Source: Nitrospirota bacterium
GTDB lineage: Bacteria; Nitrospirota; JACRHJ01
DNA: 9,992 nt
Assembly (NCBI GenBank): GCA_021815285.1
Contig: JAKAHE010000067.1
Span: forward strand, 1-9,992
Direction of reading: 5' to 3'
Shown: positions 1 to 8,680 of the stretch, one piece after another
Numbering within the stretch: the stretch's first letter is position 1
How the letters are laid out: each line of letters begins with the position of its first letter
The notes under the pieces: model-generated
The model's database searches: none
Told to the model about the DNA's origin: nothing
Seen by the model: only the letters and a program-made list of their open reading frames with translations
Translations under genes and position numbers: made by a program

Positions 1-3000
1 GTGCTCCTGAAGGCGCTCGGATACTCGAACGAGGACCTGCTCCGGTACTATTACCCGGTCGAGGAGATTAATATAAAGAAGGAAGGCTTCTTCCGCAAGG
101 TCGACCCGGACATCCTGGTCGGCTGGAAGGCGGCCTCCGACATCACCGCCGAAAAGGGCAAGGAAGTCGTCGTAAAGAAGGGCAACAAGATAACGAAGGC
201 CGCGATAAAGAAGCTCGAGTCCCTGGGGATAAAGGAGATACCCATCCCGGTGGAGGAGCTTGCAGGCCGCGTTACATTGAAAGATATAGTCGACCCGGAG
301 ACGGGCGAGGTCATAGTCGAGGGGAACGAGGAGCTGAAGGACGACTCCATCCAGAAGATCATCAAGGCGAAGATAGAGTCCATCGAGTTGCTGTTCATAG
401 ACGGCATCAGGTTCCTCCCGTCGCTTCGGGACACCCTGCTCCTCGACAAGCTTGGCACGCCCGAAGAGGCGATGATAGAGATATACAGGAGGCTCCGCCC
501 CGGCGAGCCGCCGACACTCGACATGGCGAAGGCGCTATTCGAGAACCTGTTCTTCAACGACAAGCGCTACGACCTGTCCCCGGTCGGCAGGCTGAAGATG
601 AACAAGAAGCTTGGGCTCGAAGTCGACATCGAGACCAGGACGCTGACACGCGAGGACATCTTAGAGGTCATCCGCTACCTGCTCGACTTGAAGACGGGCA
701 AGGGCGAGGTGGACGACATCGACCACCTGGGCAACAGGCGCGTCAGGAGCGTCGGCGAGCTTCTGGAGAACCAGTTCCGCATCGGCCTCGTCAGGATGGA
801 GCGCACGATAAAGGAGCGCATGAGCCTCCAGGACCTGGAGAACATCATGCCGCACGACCTCATCAACGCGAAGCCGGTCACGGCGGCGATAAAGGAGTTC
901 TTCGGCTCCTCGCAGCTAAGCCAGTTCATGGACCAGACGAACCCGCTCGCGGAGATCACCCACAAGCGCAGGCTCTCGGCCCTGGGCCCCGGTGGTCTTA
1001 CGCGCGAGCGTGCGGGCTTCGAGGTCCGCGACGTTCACCCGACCCACTACGGCAGGATATGCCCTATCGAGACACCTGAAGGTCCGAATATCGGCCTTAT
1101 AACCTCTCTTGCCACATACGCTCGCGTGAACGAGTTCGGTTTCATCGAGGCGCCGTACAGGAAGGTTCAGAAAGGCCGCCTGACTGACGAAATCGAGTTC
1201 CTTTCCGCGGTTGACGGCGAGAACTACATAATCGCCCAGGCGAACACGCCTGTTGACTCCAAGGGAAAGATTACCGTGGAAAGCGTTTCGGCGCGCGTAG
1301 GCGGAGAGTTCAAGATGGTCGAGCCGGAGGAAGTGCAATACCTCGATGTCTCGCCGAAACAGATTGTTTCCGTGGCCACGGCTCTTATCCCGTTCCTTGA
1401 GAACGACGACGCGAACCGCGCCCTCATGGGTTCCAACATGCAGCGCCAGGCGGTGCCGCTTCTGAATGCGGAGGCGCCTATAGTCGGGACTGGCATGGAG
1501 CAGGTGGCCGCGCGCGATTCCGGCGTAATCGTTCTGGCCAGGAGAAGCGGGGCAATCGAGAGCGTGGACGCCAACAGGATTGTTGTGCGTGTAAGCGAAA
1601 AGGAAGTGACGCAGGCTAATCCTTCCCCGCTCGATGTCTATACGCTGATAAAATTCTACCGCTCCAACCAGAACACCTGCATCAACCAGAAGCCCATCGT
1701 CGCAGTCGGGCAGAAAGTGAAAAAAGGGCAGGTGCTGGCTGACGGCCCGGCGACGGACGGCGGCGAGCTGGCCCTTGGCCAGAATGTCATGGTGGCGTTC
1801 ATGCCATGGGGCGGCTACAACTACGAAGACGCGATACTCATCTCGGAAAAGCTGGTGCGGGAGGACAGATACACCTCCATCCACATCGAAGAATTCGAGA
1901 TAGAGTCGCGGGATACGAAGCTCGGGCAGGAAGAGATTACCAGGGATATTCCGAATGTCGGCGAAGAGGCGCTCAAGAATCTCGACGAGTCCGGTATAAT
2001 CAGGATAGGGGCCGAGGTAAAGGCGGGGGACATACTTGTCGGCAAGGTTACGCCGAAGGGCGAGACGCAGCTTACTCCGGAGGAGAGGCTTCTGCGCGCG
2101 ATATTCGGCGAAAAGGCCGGAGATGTCCGCGACGCCTCGTTGACCGTCCCGCCGGGAGTCGAAGGCACAATCGTGGACGTCAAGATATTCTCCAGGAAAG
2201 GTGTCGAGAAGGACGAACGCGCCAAGAGTATCGAGGACGAGGAAGTGGAGCGCCTTGAACGGGACAAGCAGGACGAGTTCCGCATCATCCAGGAGGAAAA
2301 GCTAAAGAAACTCAAGAAGGCCGTGCTTGGCCAGGCAATATCTACGAAAATAGTTGACGAGTCCGGTAAGACCATACTCCCGAAGGGCAAGGAGATAACC
2401 GAGGAAATCGTCGAAAGACTCGACGAGGCCGATCTCTCCATGCTCTCGTTCGAGGACGAATCCCTGACGGACAGACTCTCTGAGATTGAGGAATATGCCG
2501 CGGAACAGATGAGCTATCTTGAGACAATCTTCGACGAGAGGATTGGCCGACTGAAAAAGGGAGACGAACTCCCGCCGGGCGTCATAAAGCTTGTCAAGGT
2601 TTATATCGCAATGAAGAGGAAGCTCTCCGTCGGCGATAAAATGGCCGGGCGGCACGGAAACAAGGGCGTTGTTTCAAGGATATTGCCGGAGGAAGACCTC
2701 CCGTATCTTCCGGATGGAACGCCGGTAGACATAGTCCTGAATCCGCTTGGCGTCCCGTCCCGAATGAACGTCGGCCAGATACTCGAGACGCACCTGGGCT
2801 GGGCCGCGAAGGCCTTGGGGATAGCGGTATCCACCCCCGTCTTCGACGGAGCAACCGAAGGGCAGATAAGGAACATGCTGGCCGAGGCGGGACTTCCGAA
2901 GACAGGCCAGATTACGCTGTACGACGGAAGGACAGGGGAGCCTTTCGACAGGAAGGTAACCGTGGGCAACATGTATATGCTGAAGCTCCACCACCTCGTT

Positions 3001-3318
3001 GACGACAAACTGCACGCCCGCTCCATAGGGCCGTACTCGCTCGTTACGCAGCAACCGCTTGGAGGCAAGGCGCAGTTCGGCGGACAGAGGCTTGGAGAGA
3101 TGGAGGTCTGGGCTTTGCAGGCATACGGCGCGGCATACACTCTTCAGGAGTTCCTTACGGTCAAATCTGACGACGTCTCCGGGCGCGCCAAGATATATGA
3201 AGCCATAGTCAAGGGCGAGAGCACCCTTGAGCCGGGGCTTCCAGAGTCTTTCAACGTTCTCATCAAGGAACTCCAGAGCCTCTGTCTGGACGTGGAGCTC
3301 CTTGAGGAAGTGAAGTAA
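1..3318 (+). CDS. rpoB: DNA-directed RNA polymerase subunit beta, 5'-truncated by the window
   Basis: This is the beta subunit, which with beta' forms the catalytic cleft of RNA polymerase and the rifampicin pocket. The reading frame is open from base 1 and ends at TAA 3316-3318, giving 1105 residues. The first codon (GTG) is an internal valine, not the start: alignment by eye to E. coli RpoB puts it near residue 206, so about 205 N-terminal residues are missing. Visible landmarks (window numbering) are an SBHM-type insertion like beta-i4 (about 20-145), the rifampicin region [13 protein letters not shown] to LSALGPGG (300-332), and [12 protein letters not shown] (878-889). The C-terminal [19 protein letters not shown] clamp segment and [12 protein letters not shown] end are also present. 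A beta-i9-like insertion lies at about 740-853, while beta-i11 is absent near 940-944. Rifampicin-contact positions Q308, D311, H321 and S326 match the sensitive E. coli Q513, D516, H526 and S531. Third-position GC is clearly higher before about base 1000 than after it. Confidence 0.99.
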   Translation: MLLKALGYSNEDLLRYYYPVEEINIKKEGFFRKVDPDILVGWKAASDITAEKGKEVVVKKGNKITKAAIKKLESLGIKEIPIPVEELAGRVTLKDIVDPETGEVIVEGNEELKDDSIQKIIKAKIESIELLFIDGIRFLPSLRDTLLLDKLGTPEEAMIEIYRRLRPGEPPTLDMAKALFENLFFNDKRYDLSPVGRLKMNKKLGLEVDIETRTLTREDILEVIRYLLDLKTGKGEVDDIDHLGNRRVRSVGELLENQFRIGLVRMERTIKERMSLQDLENIMPHDLINAKPVTAAIKEFFGSSQLSQFMDQTNPLAEITHKRRLSALGPGGLTRERAGFEVRDVHPTHYGRICPIETPEGPNIGLITSLATYARVNEFGFIEAPYRKVQKGRLTDEIEFLSAVDGENYIIAQANTPVDSKGKITVESVSARVGGEFKMVEPEEVQYLDVSPKQIVSVATALIPFLENDDANRALMGSNMQRQAVPLLNAEAPIVGTGMEQVAARDSGVIVLARRSGAIESVDANRIVVRVSEKEVTQANPSPLDVYTLIKFYRSNQNTCINQKPIVAVGQKVKKGQVLADGPATDGGELALGQNVMVAFMPWGGYNYEDAILISEKLVREDRYTSIHIEEFEIESRDTKLGQEEITRDIPNVGEEALKNLDESGIIRIGAEVKAGDILVGKVTPKGETQLTPEERLLRAIFGEKAGDVRDASLTVPPGVEGTIVDVKIFSRKGVEKDERAKSIEDEEVERLERDKQDEFRIIQEEKLKKLKKAVLGQAISTKIVDESGKTILPKGKEITEEIVERLDEADLSMLSFEDESLTDRLSEIEEYAAEQMSYLETIFDERIGRLKKGDELPPGVIKLVKVYIAMKRKLSVGDKMAGRHGNKGVVSRILPEEDLPYLPDGTPVDIVLNPLGVPSRMNVGQILETHLGWAAKALGIAVSTPVFDGATEGQIRNMLAEAGLPKTGQITLYDGRTGEPFDRKVTVGNMYMLKLHHLVDDKLHARSIGPYSLVTQQPLGGKAQFGGQRLGEMEVWALQAYGAAYTLQEFLTVKSDDVSGRAKIYEAIVKGESTLEPGLPESFNVLIKELQSLCLDVELLEEVK

Positions 3319-3325
3319 TAAAGAA

Positions 3326-3343
3326 GGATGGTGTTATCCATCT
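3326..3343 (+). other. Small inverted repeat in the rpoB-rpoC spacer
   Basis: GATGG (3327-3331) and CCATC (3338-3342) can pair around a 6-base loop, with one further G-U pair possible (3326/3343). The stem ends four bases before the rpoC Shine-Dalgarno sequence and has no T-tract, so it is not a terminator. It could affect message processing or rpoC initiation, but at five to six pairs it may be chance. Confidence 0.3.
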
Positions 3344-3346
3344 ATC

Positions 3347-3352
3347 GGAGGT
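3347..3352 (+). promoter_or_regulatory. Ribosome binding site of rpoC
   Basis: GGAGGT lies six bases before TTG 3359-3361. It decides the start: no ATG or GTG lies in frame nearby, and the first in-frame ATG is codon 78, inside the zinc-binding domain. The strong site probably compensates for the weak TTG initiator. Confidence 0.88.
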
Positions 3353-3358
3353 AGTGAA

Positions 3359-6300
3359 TTGGACGATATATACAGCCTTTTCGACAAACCGAGAGAACCG
3401 GTAACATTCGACGCGATAAAGATACGGGTCGCGTCTCCCGAAAAGATAAGGTCGTGGTCGCATGGCGAGGTGAAAAAGCCGGAGACCATAAACTACCGCT
3501 CTTTCAAGCCTGAGAGGGACGGCCTTTTCTGCGCGAAGATATTTGGCCCGACAAAGGACTGGGAGTGCAACTGCGGCAAATACAAGCGCATGAAGCACAG
3601 GGGCGTAGTATGCGACAAGTGCGGCGTCGAGGTTATACAGTCCAAGGTCCGCCGTGAGAGGATGGGCCATATAGAGCTTGCCTCTCCAGTCGCGCATATC
3701 TGGTTCCTTAAAGGTCTTCCGTCGAGGATTGGCAACCTTCTCGACATGACGCTCAGGCACCTTGAGAAGGTTCTGTATTTCGAGTCTTATGTCGTAATCG
3801 ACCCTGGCGATACGCCGTTGAACGAAAAGGAGCTCCTGACTGAGGAGAAATACAGGAAACTTCTCCAGGAATACGGGAGCCGTTTCAAGGCGGACATGGG
3901 CGCGCAGGCTATAAGGGAGTTGCTCAGACATATAAACCTCGAAGAGCTTGCGCAGGATTTACACGTAAAAATAGAGATGGCGAACTCATCCGCCGTAAAG
4001 AAAAAGCTGACAAAGCGCCTGAAGGTAGTCGAAGCGTTCAGAAAATCCGGGAACAAGCCTGAGTGGATGATACTCGACGTGATACCGGTAATACCGCCGG
4101 AGCTTAGGCCTCTTGTACCCCTGGAAGGCGGAAGGTTTGCGACATCAGACCTAAACGACCTCTACAGGCGCGTGATAAACAGAAACAACCGCCTTAAAAG
4201 ACTGGAAGAACTGAAGGCACCGAGCGTAATAATCCGCAACGAGAAGAGGATGCTCCAGGAAGCTGTCGATGCGCTCTTCGACAATGGTAGGCGTGGCAGG
4301 ATTTTGCGCGGCCCGAACAAAAGGCCGCTCAAGTCGCTTTCCGACATGCTGAAGGGCAAACAGGGCCGCTTCCGCCAGAACCTTCTCGGCAAGCGCGTGG
4401 ACTACTCCGGTCGTTCCGTCATAGTTGTCGGCCCGGAACTGAAGCTCAACCAGTGCGGCCTGCCGAAGAAGATGGCTCTTGAATTATTCAAACCTTTCAT
4501 CTTTAATCGGCTTGAAGAGAAGGGATACTGCACAACGATAAAGAGCGCGAAGAAGATGGTCGAGCGCGAGAGGCCGGAGGTCTGGGATGTCCTGGAAGAA
4601 GTCATCCGGGAACACCCGGTAATGCTTAACCGCGCCCCGACCCTGCACAGGCTGGGCATACAGGCGTTCGACCCTGTGCTGGTTTCCGGCAAGGCCATCA
4701 GGCTTCACCCGCTCGTCTGCACCGCATTTAACGCGGACTTCGACGGCGACCAGATGGCGGTGCACGTGCCGCTCTCGATAGAGGCTCAGGTCGAAGCCAG
4801 GGTGCTGATGCTATCCGTCAACAACATACTTTCCCCGGCCAACGGGCGTCCGATTACCGTGCCGTCGCAGGACATGGTGCTCGGCGTATACTACTTGAGC
4901 AAGGTGCGCCCGAACGCGCGCGGCGAGGGTATGAAGTTCTCCGGTCCAGATGAGGTGCGTATAGCCTACGACCACGGCGTCGTGGCGAAACATGCGAAGA
5001 TAAAGGTAAGGATAGACGGCAAGCTCGTGGATACGACGGTTGGCCGCGTGATAATTTCGGAGATACTGCCGGAAGGACTTTCCTTCGACCTCGTGAACAA
5101 AGAGATGAACAAGAAGGAAATCTCCCGGCTTATCGACGCCTCATACCGACAATCCGGCGCGAGGGCGACCGTTACACTGATGGACAACCTGAAGGACATA
5201 GGTTTCAAGTATGCGAACGAAGCTGGCATCTCCATATGCATGAACGACATGCACATCCCGACGCACAAGCACGAGCTTATTGCGCAGGCGGAGAAGCAGG
5301 TCATGGAGATTCAGAAGCAGTATGCGGACGGTCTTATCACGAACGGCGAGCGTTATAACAAGGTCATCGACATCTGGGCGTCCGTTACGGAGACCATCGC
5401 ATCCGAGATGATGAACGAACTCGGAATCGACGACGAGGTCGAGGGTATTCCGCAGGACCAGAAGCGGTCTTTCAATTCGATATTCATGATGGCCGACTCC
5501 GGCGCGAGGGGCAGCGCGCAGCAGCTCCGTCAGCTGGCCGGGATGAGGGGACTCATGGCCAAGCCTTCCGGCGAAATCATCGAAGCGCCCATCCAGGCGA
5601 ACTTCCGCGAGGGCCTGAAGGTTCTGGAATACTTCATCTCGACGCATGGCGCGAGGAAGGGTCTTGCCGACACCGCGCTAAAGACGGCAAACTCCGGTTA
5701 CCTCACAAGGAGACTTGTCGATGTCGCGCAGGACGTAATCATAACCGAGGAGGATTGCGGCACTGTTGACGGCATCCAGGTTACGGCTCTTGTGGAAGGT
5801 GGAGAGATAATCGAGCCGCTTGACGAGAGGCTACTGGGAAGGGTGAATTCGGAAGACATACTTGACCCGGTAACCGGCGAAAAGCTTGTCCCGGCCAATA
5901 CGGAGATTACGGAAGACAACCTTAAGAGGATAGTGGACGCGGGTATCGACCGCGTGAAGATACGCTCGGTTCTGACATGTCAGACCAGGCGTGGCGTGTG
6001 CAAGATGTGTTACGGACGAGACCTGGCCAGGGGCCACCTGGTAGACATCGGCGAGGCCGTCGGCATAATTGCGGCGCAGTCAATCGGTGAGCCGGGCACG
6101 CAGCTTACCATGAGAACCTTCCATATCGGCGGAACGGCGTCCAAGGTCGTCGAGCAGACGAAACTTACGGCGAAGAACGCTGGTATCGTGGAGTATATAA
6201 ACCTCCATACGATAAAGAAGGAAGACGGCAGTATCATCGTGATGAACCGAAACGGCAAGATAGCAATACGCGATTCGTCTGGCCGCGAAAAAGAGCGCTA

Positions 6301-7579
6301 CATGATTACCTACGGCGCAAACCTGCACGTTACCGACAAGCAGAAGGTAAAAGAGAGCCAGATACTTGTCGATTGGGACCCGTATTCCACTCCGATACTG
6401 ACTGAAGTCGGCGGTAAGATTGCTTTGGGCGACATCATCGAAGGCTCGACAATGCGCGAGGAAGTCGATGAGACGACAGGTCTTTCCCATAAAGTCATAA
6501 TCGACTATCCGGCGAACATGAGGCCGCGCATATCGATAAAGGACGAAACCGGCAAGACCGCGAAGATACCCGGCACCAACGCGGTGGCGAGATACCTCCT
6601 GCCAGCCGGAGCGCATATACTTGTGGAAAAGGGCGATACCGTAAGCCCCGGCGACATACTGGTTAAGATACCGAGGGAGACGACCAAGACCAAGGACATC
6701 ACCGGAGGTCTGCCCCGCGTGGCCGAGCTTTTCGAAGCCAGGCGCCCGAAGGAGCAGGCGGTAATTTCCGAGATAGACGGCACCGTCGAGTACGGCGGGT
6801 TTGTAAAGGGCATGAGGCGGGTAATCGTCAAGGGCGCGCTGGGCGACGAGAAGGAATATCTCATTCCGAAAGGCAAGCACGTCAACGTCCACGAGGGCGA
6901 CTGGGTTATCGCTGGCGAGCCTCTTATGGACGGTTCGGTTGACCCGCACGACATCCTCGACATCATGGGCCCGAAAGAGCTCCAGAAATACCTGGTTGAC
7001 CAGGTCCAGCAGGTCTACCGGCTCCAGGGCGTGTCGATAAACGACAAGCACATCGAGGTCATTGTCCGGCAGATGCTGAGGAAAGTAAAGCTGGAAGACG
7101 CGGGCGACACACGTTTCCTGCCCGGAGAGCAGGTGGATAAATTCGCTTTCATCGACGAGAACAACTTCGTCGTGAAGCAGGTTAAGGTGGAAGACCCGGG
7201 TGATACGGATTACATGCTTGGCGAGCTTATAGACCCGAAGGTCATAGAAGAGGTGAACATAAAGATAGAGGCGAAGGGCGGAAGGCCCGCGATATACCGC
7301 AAGGCCAGGGCCTCTGTCGGCAAACCGATTCTCCTCGGCATAACCAAGGCGTCGCTATCTACCGACAGCTTTATCTCTGCGGCCTCCTTCCAGGAGACAA
7401 CAAGGGTGCTGACAGAGGCGGCCATTACGGGTTCCGTAGATAAACTGCTCGGTCTAAAGGAAAATGTCATAATGGGCAGACTTATCCCCGCGGGCACTGG
7501 TTCCGCCAGTTACAGAGATACATATGCCCTTCCGAAGGACATGGAGCTTCCTGAAAAGGAGACCGTGGCGGCCAACTGA
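3359..7579 (+). CDS. rpoC: DNA-directed RNA polymerase subunit beta'
   Basis: This is the catalytic beta' subunit, 1406 residues long (E. coli has 1407), starting with TTG and ending with TGA. The N-terminal zinc ribbon has C70, C72, C85 and C88, the same numbering as E. coli. The active-site motif NADFDGD is at 458-464, where D460, D462 and D464 bind the catalytic magnesium (bases 4730-4750). KRVDYSGRS at 345-353 is the conserved switch/lid-region block. The second zinc site is C800, C874, C881 and C884, and the trigger loop includes M918, R919 and H922. An insertion of about 180 residues (about 929-1109) splits the trigger loop before [19 protein letters not shown]; it matches the SI3/beta'-i6 insertion of Gram-negative bacteria. 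The gene follows rpoB by 40 bases, is surely co-transcribed with it, and is followed by an intrinsic terminator. Ten of its first 13 isoleucines are coded ATA. No key residue is missing and there is no frameshift. Confidence 0.99.
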   Translation: MDDIYSLFDKPREPVTFDAIKIRVASPEKIRSWSHGEVKKPETINYRSFKPERDGLFCAKIFGPTKDWECNCGKYKRMKHRGVVCDKCGVEVIQSKVRRERMGHIELASPVAHIWFLKGLPSRIGNLLDMTLRHLEKVLYFESYVVIDPGDTPLNEKELLTEEKYRKLLQEYGSRFKADMGAQAIRELLRHINLEELAQDLHVKIEMANSSAVKKKLTKRLKVVEAFRKSGNKPEWMILDVIPVIPPELRPLVPLEGGRFATSDLNDLYRRVINRNNRLKRLEELKAPSVIIRNEKRMLQEAVDALFDNGRRGRILRGPNKRPLKSLSDMLKGKQGRFRQNLLGKRVDYSGRSVIVVGPELKLNQCGLPKKMALELFKPFIFNRLEEKGYCTTIKSAKKMVERERPEVWDVLEEVIREHPVMLNRAPTLHRLGIQAFDPVLVSGKAIRLHPLVCTAFNADFDGDQMAVHVPLSIEAQVEARVLMLSVNNILSPANGRPITVPSQDMVLGVYYLSKVRPNARGEGMKFSGPDEVRIAYDHGVVAKHAKIKVRIDGKLVDTTVGRVIISEILPEGLSFDLVNKEMNKKEISRLIDASYRQSGARATVTLMDNLKDIGFKYANEAGISICMNDMHIPTHKHELIAQAEKQVMEIQKQYADGLITNGERYNKVIDIWASVTETIASEMMNELGIDDEVEGIPQDQKRSFNSIFMMADSGARGSAQQLRQLAGMRGLMAKPSGEIIEAPIQANFREGLKVLEYFISTHGARKGLADTALKTANSGYLTRRLVDVAQDVIITEEDCGTVDGIQVTALVEGGEIIEPLDERLLGRVNSEDILDPVTGEKLVPANTEITEDNLKRIVDAGIDRVKIRSVLTCQTRRGVCKMCYGRDLARGHLVDIGEAVGIIAAQSIGEPGTQLTMRTFHIGGTASKVVEQTKLTAKNAGIVEYINLHTIKKEDGSIIVMNRNGKIAIRDSSGREKERYMITYGANLHVTDKQKVKESQILVDWDPYSTPILTEVGGKIALGDIIEGSTMREEVDETTGLSHKVIIDYPANMRPRISIKDETGKTAKIPGTNAVARYLLPAGAHILVEKGDTVSPGDILVKIPRETTKTKDITGGLPRVAELFEARRPKEQAVISEIDGTVEYGGFVKGMRRVIVKGALGDEKEYLIPKGKHVNVHEGDWVIAGEPLMDGSVDPHDILDIMGPKELQKYLVDQVQQVYRLQGVSINDKHIEVIVRQMLRKVKLEDAGDTRFLPGEQVDKFAFIDENNFVVKQVKVEDPGDTDYMLGELIDPKVIEEVNIKIEAKGGRPAIYRKARASVGKPILLGITKASLSTDSFISAASFQETTRVLTEAAITGSVDKLLGLKENVIMGRLIPAGTGSASYRDTYALPKDMELPEKETVAAN

Positions 7580-7629
7580 TTGAAATAAAAGGGTAAATCC
7601 TCAAAGATTTGCAGCCGTGACGAGATGGC

Positions 7630-7680
7630 CGGGCGTCCCCATCCCCGCGGGGATGCCCGCCTTTATTTTTAATTTCTTTT
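7630..7680 (+). terminator. Rho-independent terminator of the rpoBC unit
   Basis: An 11-pair stem joins 7630-7640 (CGGGCGTCCCC) to 7649-7659 (GGGGATGCCCG), with one G-T wobble and an 8-base loop. A T-rich tract follows (7662-7680, TTTATTTTTAATTTCTTTT). It lies 50 bases after the rpoC stop and is the only strong hairpin plus T-tract in the window. There is no matching A-run on the 5' side, so it acts on rightward transcription only. An alternative inner palindrome (ATCCCC/GGGGAT, 2-base loop) is sterically unlikely. Confidence 0.92.
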
Positions 7681-7725
7681 GTGTATAATTAATGCTTGAC
7701 ATTGCAAGTTTATTTGAGATATAAT
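7672..7725 (+). promoter_or_regulatory. Sigma-70-type promoter of the rpsL-rpsG-fusA operon
   Basis: Perfect consensus hexamers TTGACA (7696-7701) and TATAAT (7720-7725) are separated by 18 bases. The predicted start is G7732, or A7730/A7731. The stretch that would lie at about -60 to -40 (7672-7692) is 18 of 21 A/T and could act as an UP element. The discriminator between -10 and the start reads CCGCAA, GC-rich for this AT-rich region, which is compatible with growth-rate or stringent control; that last point is inference. Confidence 0.88.
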
Positions 7726-7731
7726 CCGCAA

Positions 7732-7814
7732 GTTTTTTGCCAGAGATTTTGATTTTGCTAACTATCTAAAAAAGCACAGGTATTTTTTGAAAGAACGTTT
7801 CCTGGAGGTTGGGT
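7732..7814 (+). other. Predicted 5' leader of the rpsL operon mRNA
   Basis: About 83 bases separate the predicted transcription start from the rpsL GTG. The leader is AT-rich and begins with a run of six T (7733-7738). It contains a tandem GATTTT pair (7745-7756) and a weak A6/T6 inverted repeat (7768-7773 with 7783-7788). I see no convincing ribosomal-protein binding structure, riboswitch or leader peptide. Together with the terminator and promoter this accounts for the 235-base interval between rpoC and rpsL. Confidence 0.6.
7804..7808 (+). promoter_or_regulatory. Ribosome binding site of rpsL
   Basis: GGAGG is six bases before GTG 7815. It excludes the in-frame TTG at 7809, which directly abuts it and could not be used. 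The GTG start gives an N-terminus MPTINQLVR, as is usual for S12. Confidence 0.9.
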
Positions 7815-8189
7815 GTGCCGACAATTAACCAGTTAGTGAGGAGCAGCAGGGAGAAAGTCTCCATAAAGAGCAAAAGCCCTGCCCTGAAAAGTTGTCCTCA
7901 GAAAAGGGGCGTGTGCGTAAGGGTTTACACGACAACGCCCAAAAAGCCGAACTCGGCGCTTCGAAAGGTGGCGAGGGTAAGGCTCACGAACCAGATGGAA
8001 GTCACCACCTATATCCCGGGTGTGGGACATAACCTCCAGGAGCACTCGATAGTTCTTATCAGGGGAGGCAGGGTCAAGGATCTTCCAGGAGTCAGATACC
8101 ATATCATCCGCGGGACCTTGGATACCACGGGCGTGGCTGACCGCAAGCAGGGCCGTTCCAAATACGGCGCCAAGCGGCCCAAGGCCTAA
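7815..8189 (+). CDS. rpsL: 30S ribosomal protein S12
   Basis: S12 sits at the decoding centre of the 30S subunit and helps control tRNA selection accuracy. The protein from GTG 7815 is 124 residues, the same length as in E. coli and collinear with it. It begins MPTINQLVR and has the hallmark blocks CPQKRGVC (27-34), [14 protein letters not shown] (39-52), GHNLQEHS (71-78) and [14 protein letters not shown] (83-96), ending in [10 protein letters not shown]43 and K88, the classical streptomycin-resistance sites, are wild-type lysines. D89, the residue methylthiolated by RimO in some bacteria, is present. It is the first gene of the str operon, read from the promoter just upstream, and its stop overlaps the rpsG ribosome binding site. 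Confidence 0.99.
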   Translation: MPTINQLVRSSREKVSIKSKSPALKSCPQKRGVCVRVYTTTPKKPNSALRKVARVRLTNQMEVTTYIPGVGHNLQEHSIVLIRGGRVKDLPGVRYHIIRGTLDTTGVADRKQGRSKYGAKRPKA

Positions 8190-8194
8190 GGAGG
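8188..8194 (+). promoter_or_regulatory. Ribosome binding site of rpsG, overlapping the rpsL stop
   Basis: AAGGAGG starts on the last two bases of the rpsL TAA (8187-8189) and lies six bases before ATG 8201. The overlap suggests that ribosomes finishing rpsL can initiate directly on rpsG. Confidence 0.92.
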
Positions 8195-8200
8195 AAAGAG

Positions 8201-8671
8201 ATGCCGAGAAGAAGAGAAGTTGCGAAGAGGGAAATCCTCCCGGACCCGAAATTCAATAACAAGCTGGTCGGCAAGTTCATGAACTGCCTTATGATGGAAG
8301 GCAAGAAAAGCGTTGCGGAACATATAACTTACGGTGCTTTCGATATTATAAAGGACAAGACCGGCGGCGACCCTTTGAAGACTTTCAAAACCGCCCTCGA
8401 TAACGTAAAACCTGCGGTAGAGGTAAAATCACGCAGGGTCGGCGGCGCATCTTACCAGGTTCCGGTGGACATCCGCCCGAACAGAAGGATGGCCCTGGGG
8501 ATAAGGTGGCTTATCACATTCGCCCGCAAGAGGGGCGAAAAGACGATGAGGGAGCGGCTCGCGGCGGAGCTTCTGGATGCGGCGAACAACACCGGGGCGG
8601 CAGTAAGGAAGAAGGAGGATACCCACAAGATGGCTGAGGCCAACAAGGCCTTTGCGCATTACAGGTGGTAG
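8201..8671 (+). CDS. rpsG: 30S ribosomal protein S7
   Basis: S7 is a primary 16S rRNA-binding protein that nucleates assembly of the 30S head and lines the E site. The 156-residue protein (ATG 8201 to TAG 8669-8671) has the usual short bacterial length and ends at the conserved FAHYRW without the C-terminal tail of E. coli K-12 S7. Conserved blocks are [14 protein letters not shown] (15-28), [16 protein letters not shown] (about 78-93) and [18 protein letters not shown] at the C-terminus. It lies 11 bases after rpsL and 9 bases before the fusA ATG. In E. coli S7 represses this operon by binding the longer rpsL-rpsG spacer; that spacer does not exist here. Confidence 0.99.
   Translation: MPRRREVAKREILPDPKFNNKLVGKFMNCLMMEGKKSVAEHITYGAFDIIKDKTGGDPLKTFKTALDNVKPAVEVKSRRVGGASYQVPVDIRPNRRMALGIRWLITFARKRGEKTMRERLAAELLDAANNTGAAVRKKEDTHKMAEANKAFAHYRW
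8663..8668 (+). promoter_or_regulatory. Candidate weak ribosome binding site of fusA, inside the end of rpsG
   Basis: AGGTGG lies 12 bases before ATG 8681, farther than the six-base spacing of the other three genes here. Translational coupling to rpsG, whose stop is only 9 bases away, may make up for it. The alternative GTG at 8720 has only a poor GGGT-like match upstream (8707-8710). Confidence 0.45.
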
Positions 8672-8680
8672 AAATTATAG

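Noticed and set aside
901..990. Possible rifampicin or streptomycin resistance mutations in rpoB or rpsL
   Set aside because: The main resistance positions (RpoB Q513, D516, H526, S531 equivalents; S12 K43 and K88) all carry the sensitive-type residues.
916..1884. Long open frame on the - strand (322 codons) opposite rpoB
   Set aside because: It mirrors the codon structure of rpoB; its translation shows no recognisable domain, and the + strand frame is unmistakably RNA polymerase beta.
1806..2258. Second + strand open frame (150 codons) inside rpoB
   Set aside because: It is out of frame with rpoB, rich in Arg and Gly as expected of a GC-biased shadow, and has no known domain.
6080..7051. 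Long open frame on the - strand (323 codons) opposite rpoC
   Set aside because: It is antisense to conserved RpoC sequence, including the trigger-loop insertion, and shows no family motif.
7595..7610. AAATC/GATTT inverted repeat after the rpoC stop
   Set aside because: It has only five mostly A-T pairs and no T-tract; the strong terminator lies just downstream.
7684..7689. Another TATAAT upstream of the rpsL promoter
   Set aside because: The position 17 bases upstream (about 7661-7666, in the terminator T-tract) has no good -35 match, and the preceding TG is directly adjacent rather than one base away as in an extended -10.
7809..7811. TTG as the rpsL start
   Set aside because: It overlaps the end of the Shine-Dalgarno sequence, leaving no spacing, and would add two residues before the conserved S12 N-terminus.
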